Below, piece by piece: positions 43,805 through 47,778 of a stretch of DNA of 47,778 nucleotides. The notes under the pieces were generated by a model, which ran no database searches, was not told the DNA's origin, and saw nothing but the letters and a program-made list of their open reading frames with translations. Numbering within the stretch: position 1 is the first letter of the stretch; every line of letters begins with the position of its first letter. This DNA is from Desulfobacterales bacterium (GTDB lineage: Bacteria; Desulfobacterota; Desulfobacteria; Desulfobacterales; RPRI01), in assembly GCA_020052975.1 (NCBI GenBank), contig JAGVOC010000218.1, positions 1-47,778 of the forward strand, given 5' to 3'. A program made the position numbers and the translations under genes.

Positions 43805-45172
43805 TTACCATTCATCATCCGTAAGTATTTTGCCTATAGAACTCTTTTTCTTTACACTGCTTACAGCGGCTGCCTTTGGAGCAGGAGCTGCCTGCTGTTT
43901 TGCCACGGCGGCGGGAGGAGCAGAAGCTGCATGCTGTTGTTTTGCTGCAGCAGGAGCTGCCTGGGCTTGTGTTTGCTGCGATGCCTGAGGAGGAGGTGCA
44001 GTACTACTGGTCTTTGCCGCTGCTGGAGGTTCCTGCCCCATAAGCTTTGTAAGATACTGTCTTCTCCCCAAAGTGCTTTCTTTAATCGGAATGGATACAT
44101 ATATCTTAAGGAACAGGTTTTCATCAATTTGACTTCCGGGTTTATAGCTGCCGTCAAGTTTCTGTAATGCAGCCATTGTTGCCTGATCCATAACCCCATT
44201 CAGCTGAAGTTCATGCCCGTGCAAATATAACCATTCCTGTGCTTTAAAAATTCTTTCGGGGTCAGACAATCTGAAATAAAATTTCTTGATAGCGCTTTCG
44301 ACATCCCTATCGGGTTCAGCATCTTCACCAAGCAACCTCCAGTAGGGAAGGCCATTATATTTTCCGACAACCTGGATCATGCTTAACTCAACAAGCAGCC
44401 TGACAGCAGCATGCCTTCCCTGGACTTTTTTAATGGAGCCCTTTCTTCCAAATGTCTGCCCGAAAAGACTTATTCCAAGTTCTTTTTCACCCATTGCTTT
44501 TGATACCTTCATACCGTTGACGGTATTCATCCTGGGGATACCCGCCATTGTTTTAAAATTAAGAAGGTTAAAATCAAGAGTAATGCTTGCCAGCCCGGTT
44601 TTTCCCGTATCGCCATATTTCAGCTTAATCTCTTTTGATGGAAGATAGTTGGGCAGACCCGTAAATTCAGCTCCGGCACTCATATCTGTACCATCGCCCC
44701 TTGTTTCCAATCCTCTGTCAAATTCAGTAATGCCCCCGCTTATAACGACATCAGGAATAAGTTTTTCATCAAAACTCGAATAGCCGGTCACCATCTGGTT
44801 TTGAATAAAGGATGGGTCGTAAGGAATGAAGATTACATTACCGCCTATTGAATTAAGGGAACTCTTTATCATCTCTGTTATGTCCCTGGGTATTTCCCCA
44901 CCTGAGGCTCCGGATGTTCCGGTATTATCCCCAATGGGATTGCTCTGAATTTTCACAACGTCAACATTATATATCTCTGTCATTAATCCGAGATCTGCCA
45001 GCGCCTGTGTATAAGTGGTGATCTGTGAAGTTGGTGGGGTAGTTTTAAGCTCAACATCGATTTTTGCAGGATCAATCGATGCGCAGGAAACCAGAAGCAA
45101 GGAAAATGACATCACTATCAAAACAATTTGCATCTTCTGGCAGGTCTGTTTATTCCAAAATATATGTTTCAT
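43805..45172 (-). CDS. CsgG/HfaB-like outer-membrane lipoprotein with peptidoglycan-binding-like domain
   Basis: 455 residues from ATG 45172 (GAGGGGG upstream). The lipobox LLVSC gives Cys30. Residues about 95-285 look like a CsgG/HfaB-type channel domain: DITEMIKSSLNSIGGN, PDVVISGGITEFDRGLE, LASITLDFNLLNFKTMAGIP, AVRLLVELSMIQVVGKYNGL and PYWRLL. Residues about 305-358 resemble a peptidoglycan-binding PGBD (AQEWLYLHGHELQLNGVMD, then QATMAALQKL). Residues about 380-438 are Ala/Pro/Gln-rich. CsgG forms the curli secretion pore; HfaB does this for holdfast anchors. This would be the channel anchored to the cell wall. The CsgG assignment is from pattern only and needs a profile search. Confidence 0.72.
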   Translation of the reverse strand: MKHIFWNKQTCQKMQIVLIVMSFSLLLVSCASIDPAKIDVELKTTPPTSQITTYTQALADLGLMTEIYNVDVVKIQSNPIGDNTGTSGASGGEIPRDITEMIKSSLNSIGGNVIFIPYDPSFIQNQMVTGYSSFDEKLIPDVVISGGITEFDRGLETRGDGTDMSAGAEFTGLPNYLPSKEIKLKYGDTGKTGLASITLDFNLLNFKTMAGIPRMNTVNGMKVSKAMGEKELGISLFGQTFGRKGSIKKVQGRHAAVRLLVELSMIQVVGKYNGLPYWRLLGEDAEPDRDVESAIKKFYFRLSDPERIFKAQEWLYLHGHELQLNGVMDQATMAALQKLDGSYKPGSQIDENLFLKIYVSIPIKESTLGRRQYLTKLMGQEPPAAAKTSSTAPPPQASQQTQAQAAPAAAKQQHAASAPPAAVAKQQAAPAPKAAAVSSVKKKSSIGKILTDDEW

Positions 45173-45249
45173 TTTCCCCCTCTATAAACAACATTTTTAG
45201 ACAATTACAGATTTCAGTTAATTCATCGCGCATATTAACCCAACACGTA

Positions 45250-45585
45250 TTATTTCATAACCTGAATATTATATATATTTCCAGTCTGAGAGCCAGGTCC
45301 GACTACAACACTGTTCTCATTCTTATCTCCCGTTATGTCACCGCCACTCTTTTTATTTTTAGCAGCCTGATCACCTTTTTTAGCTTTCATTTTGGCCGCA
45401 GCCATTGCGTCCAGAACAATAAAGTTGATATTGTTATCCTTCTTGCCTAACTCATCATCGACCTGAATTCCATCATCAGTAGCTGTTGAAATACCGTCTT
45501 CAAGATCACTTTCCCCCCAGCTATAGCCAGTAATCATAGCCGGGATAATAATAACACATACTATTATGAACCATTTCTTATACAT
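45250..45585 (-). CDS. Small exported protein with one repeat-like motif
   Basis: 111 residues with a signal peptide (about 1-24). The middle is charged (AAAKMKAKKGDQAAKNKK). The last ~20 residues, NSVVVGPGSQTGNIYNIQVM, resemble one strand of the 36-residue repeat proteins upstream (compare NVAVGSGSEANSGSVIIK). It is the first gene of the minus-strand operon behind the promoter at 45663-45691. A role as an adaptor or nucleator is possible but speculative. Confidence 0.58.
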   Translation of the reverse strand: MYKKWFIIVCVIIIPAMITGYSWGESDLEDGISTATDDGIQVDDELGKKDNNINFIVLDAMAAAKMKAKKGDQAAKNKKSGGDITGDKNENSVVVGPGSQTGNIYNIQVMK

Positions 45586-45662
45586 ATGCCCCCCTTACAC
45601 CTGACGGCGATAAATACCCTGTTCTTTTAAAATCTTACCCTATGAAAACATTTCCTTCTTTT

Positions 45663-45691
45663 AATAAAATATATCATATCCCATGTCAAAT
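45663..45691 (-). promoter_or_regulatory. Sigma-70-type promoter of the CsgG-like operon
   Basis: Minus strand TTGACA, 17-bp spacer, TATTAA, about 78 bp upstream of the gene at 45585. The pair matches the promoter at 39203-39231. Confidence 0.65.
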
Positions 45692-45791
45692 CAAGCTGTT
45701 ACATTAACACATAGACAAATTTATGGAGGGCGCTCAAACACTTTATCTGGGAATATTATCCACGTTTCTGTTACTCAATCAGCTTCGTTTC

Positions 45792-45826
45792 GATCAGGGC
45801 TGCGGCAAACAACCGCAACCCTGATC
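45792..45826 (-). terminator. Strong hairpin between repeat gene 1 and the CsgG-like operon
   Basis: GATCAGGG-x-TGCGG, 7-nt loop, CCGCA-x-CCCTGATC: 13 paired bases. There is no clear T run on the minus strand, so it may be a processing site or a leaky terminator that sets the ratio of fibre subunit to channel. Confidence 0.5.
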
Positions 45827-45859
45827 ATCTAATTTAAATTGTTTAACAATAAAATACAA

Positions 45860-46678
45860 CTATTTGATTACCACTGAACCCGTATTGGCTGTTGCGCCTT
45901 TGCCCATCGCTACGTTAGCTGCATTCTCTACATTGGACTGATTGATAACGGCACCCTTTACAGTTGAGCCCTTCATGTCCACTGTACCCATGTTTGCTGA
46001 TGCGCCCTGGCCCATTGCCACGTTGGCTGCATTTTTAACATTGGATTTGTTGATAACAGCGCCCTGTACCTTTGAATCCTTCATGGCTACTGTACCCATC
46101 TGGGCTGTTGCGCCTTTGCCCATTGCTACGTTGGCTGCATTCTCTACGTTGGACTGATTGATAACAGCACCCTTTACTTCGGAGTTCTTCATGTCCACTG
46201 TACCCATGTTGGCTTTTGCGCCCTGGCCCATTGCCACGTTGGCTGCATTTTTAACATTGGATTTGTTGATAACAGCGCCCTGTACCTTGGAATCCTTCAT
46301 GGCTACTGTACCCATCTGGGCTGTTGCGCCTTTGCCCATTGCTACGTTAGCTGCATTCTCTGCACTGGACTGATTGATAATGGCGCCCTTTACTTCGGAG
46401 TTCTTCATGTCCACTGTGCCCATGCTGGCTGTTGCGCCCTGGCCCATTGCCACGTTGGCTGCATTTTTAACATTGGATTTGTTGATAACAGCGCCCTGTA
46501 CCTTGGAATCTTTCAGTGCTACTGTACCCATGTTTGCTGTTGCGTCCTTGCCCATTGCTACATTAGCTGCATTTTTAACATCGGACTGATTGATAATAGC
46601 TCCCTTGACTTCAGATCCTGCATAAGCCAATGAAACGCAAATCATAAGAATACCCATAACTAAAAATACTTTCTTCAT
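45860..46678 (-). CDS. Secreted protein of seven 36-residue tandem repeats (candidate fibre subunit)
   Basis: 272 residues from ATG 46678 with AAGGAGG upstream. Signal peptide about 1-20 (VSLAYA-G). Residues ~24-272 are seven tandem units of 36 residues; the last is shortened to 33. Each unit has GAVIN, NAANVAMGKGATA and MGTVDMK segments in order. Units alternate between INQS/MGKG/AMKDSK and INKS/MGQG/DMKNSE types, giving a 72-residue (216-bp) higher-order period. The mature chain has no aromatic residues and no cysteine, with many Asn, Ala, Val and Gly. The pattern fits a beta-solenoid; NVAMGxGAxA recalls a Hep_Hag/YadA head strand or a curlin-like motif, but the period fits neither. A CRP-like site lies upstream. 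Confidence 0.85.
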   Translation of the reverse strand: MKKVFLVMGILMICVSLAYAGSEVKGAIINQSDVKNAANVAMGKDATANMGTVALKDSKVQGAVINKSNVKNAANVAMGQGATASMGTVDMKNSEVKGAIINQSSAENAANVAMGKGATAQMGTVAMKDSKVQGAVINKSNVKNAANVAMGQGAKANMGTVDMKNSEVKGAVINQSNVENAANVAMGKGATAQMGTVAMKDSKVQGAVINKSNVKNAANVAMGQGASANMGTVDMKGSTVKGAVINQSNVENAANVAMGKGATANTGSVVIK

Positions 46679-46739
46679 TTTGTTGCCTCCTTAGTTGCTT
46701 TCTTGTTTATTGAATAGAACCAACCTCAATTTTGTGTTA

Positions 46740-46783
46740 ATACTAACATACCGTGAATATTTTTGTCAGTGAATAATTTCACA
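46740..46783 (-). promoter_or_regulatory. Promoter with CRP/FNR-family-like site upstream of repeat gene 1
   Basis: AGTGAATAATTTCACA (46768-46783) matches TGTGA-N6-TCACA at nine of ten positions. On the minus strand CTGACA (46769-46764), 18 bp, TAGTAT (46745-46740) is a candidate promoter; the site would be centred near -42, the class II activator position. A second inverted repeat, TTCACAT / ATGTGAA (46778-46784 and 46790-46796), overlaps it. Confidence 0.55.
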
Positions 46784-46967
46784 TTTATTATGTGAACAAT
46801 TCACTCACTTACAAAGGCCCTCTTTTTGCTTGATTATGAACTCCTTTCCATGCGGACGCATGATTTTGATATTATTATAAATTATCCCCGCCGCTTTTAC
46901 ATTCCCTTTCCTGATCAGACAAACAGCCCGCAAATCACATCAAATCAGAAAAGATTCTGGACTCTGT

Positions 46968-47778
46968 TTATTTTTTAACAACTGAATTTTTATTGGATGT
47001 GCCTCCCAAAGCCACATTCGTATTAGCCACGCCCATTCCTCCAAAAGGAACCCTGACGTCGTTAACAACAAGCCCGGTACCCGAATTTGTGCCCGCACCG
47101 CCGGAACCACGGTTTTTGATAATAACAGAACCGGAATTAGCTTCGCTGCCTGATCCAACGGCAACATTTGTTATAGCACCGCCACTGACTCTGTTACTGA
47201 TATTTCCGTTAACATTGCTGTTTTCAAGTACAACAGAACCCAGATTTGCCTTTGAATTGCTCCCCACCGCGACATTCGTCATCACTCCTCCGGCCGCTCT
47301 GTTGGAGATATTTCCTTTCATGCTGCTGTTTTTCATATCCACAGAACCCAAATTTGCCTTGGAATTACTGCCTACAGCAACGTTTGTTACAACTCCCCCA
47401 GCTGTTGTATTTGAAATATTTCCTTTCATGTTGCTGTTTTCCATGTTAACTGACGACAAATTTGCCTTGGAATTACTGCCTATTGCGACGTTTGTCACAG
47501 CCCCGCCTGCAGCAGTGTTAACAATATTACCTTTCATGCTGCTGTTTTTCATGTCAACAGAAGATAGATTCGCCTTGGAGTTACTGCCTATTGCAACGTT
47601 TGTTACAGCTCCGCCCGCCGCGGTATTTACGATATTTCCCTTTACATCACTTCCCTTCATGTCAACAGCGGCCAGGTTAGCCTTATTATCCTTTCCAATA
47701 GCAACGTTTGTCACAGCTCCGCCTGCAGCAGTATTCACAATCGCACCTTTCATGCTGCTTCCCTGCATTTCTGCAGCA
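46968..47778 (-). CDS. Second 36-residue tandem-repeat secreted protein (5' part outside the window)
   Basis: The frame runs open to the window edge; about 270 residues are seen and the start and signal peptide are missing. An internal ATG at 47768 lies within a repeat and is not the start. Six full units of 36 residues are visible, each with KGNIVN or KGNISN, AAGGAVTNVAIG, SNSKAN and SSVDMKNS segments. Then follows a Gly/Ser-rich tail with VVNDVRVPFGG and NVALGG, ending NSVVKK. The repeat is the same length and strand order as in the neighbouring gene (NVAIG against NVAMG, SVDMK against TVDMK) but clearly a different subtype. It contains almost no aromatic residues and no cysteine. Likely a co-subunit or cap of the same fibre. 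Confidence 0.82.
   Translation of the reverse strand, partial: AAEMQGSSMKGAIVNTAAGGAVTNVAIGKDNKANLAAVDMKGSDVKGNIVNTAAGGAVTNVAIGSNSKANLSSVDMKNSSMKGNIVNTAAGGAVTNVAIGSNSKANLSSVNMENSNMKGNISNTTAGGVVTNVAVGSNSKANLGSVDMKNSSMKGNISNRAAGGVMTNVAVGSNSKANLGSVVLENSNVNGNISNRVSGGAITNVAVGSGSEANSGSVIIKNRGSGGAGTNSGTGLVVNDVRVPFGGMGVANTNVALGGTSNKNSVVKK

Noticed and set aside
45942..46589. Three plus-strand frames of 71 residues at 216-bp spacing
   Set aside because: Mirror images of the repeats of the minus-strand gene; they only show the 216-bp period.
46778..46796. TTCACAT/ATGTGAA as the CRP site itself
   Set aside because: Arms are in the reverse order of the CRP consensus; the overlapping AGTGA-N6-TCACA is the better match.
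45860..47778. CRISPR-like array
   Set aside because: The 108-bp units are coding and contiguous with no unique spacers; a signal peptide and ribosome-binding site show it is protein coding.

Overview
The window looks like a piece of a Desulfobacterota (Desulfobacterales-like, sulfate-reducer-type) chromosome. The evidence is the alternative siroheme-derived heme genes (ahbC, hemB, ahbD), a selenocysteine-containing SelD, a detached F0 operon (atpZ-atpI-atpB-atpE with no F1 genes), and the order DUF4416-yicC-remA-gmk-rlmB. This is inference from gene content; no taxonomic search was possible.

Layout. 1-480 is the end of a sigma-54 activator, followed by a scar of two dead transposases. 1048-6670 is a ribosomal/replication block (rpsF, rpsR, DUF2232, rplI, dnaB, hflX). 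6858-9359 holds an inositol-monophosphatase family gene, a small Cys-containing protein and a GlcD-type FAD oxidase. 9421-11220 is a divergent dnaA with an AT-rich upstream region carrying DnaA-box-like sites, a candidate oriC. 11413-15605 is pdxA and uvrA. 15665-17342 is the F0 operon on the minus strand. 17610-26838 is a long minus-strand run: selD (UGA-Sec), pyrK, pgeF, rfaE2, comF, icd, rlmB, gmk, remA, yicC, DUF4416 and a Trm112-like gene. 27320-33367 is a plus-strand heme block: a ClpX-like ATPase, ahbC, hemB, ahbD and a CBS-ACT protein.

33688-47778 is the accessory region. Nearly every gene encodes an exported protein. On the plus strand are a FlgT-N/LPP20-like protein, a TPR lipoprotein with a CsgG/TolB-like domain, a CsgG/TolB-like plus fibronectin-III protein, and an FxLYD-like protein. 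On the minus strand are a Deg-type protease, a GIN-domain protein, a second LPP20-like protein, a CsgG/HfaB-like lipoprotein with a peptidoglycan-binding-like domain, small secreted proteins, and two proteins built from 36-residue tandem repeats with no aromatic residues or cysteines. I propose that this is a curli-like but non-curlin surface fibre or beta-solenoid system: repeat proteins as subunits, the CsgG-like lipoprotein as export channel, and the others as periplasmic or outer-membrane helpers. It is the best candidate here for an undescribed system.

Intergenic DNA is unusually structured. A REP-like family of about 50-120 bp occurs at least seven times, once next to a dead REP-type transposase. 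Copies supply the C-terminal codons of pdxA and the suhB-like gene, the stop codon of pgeF, and an in-frame 43-codon insertion inside comF. There are also at least four MITE-like elements with inverted repeats, one nested inside a REP copy, and many degenerate 6-9-nt tandem arrays that abut or form gene ends.

Gene starts were re-chosen from ribosome-binding sites or family N-termini for rpsF, DUF2232, atpI, selD, pyrK, icd, rlmB, the CBS protein, the FxLYD protein and the LPP20-like protein.
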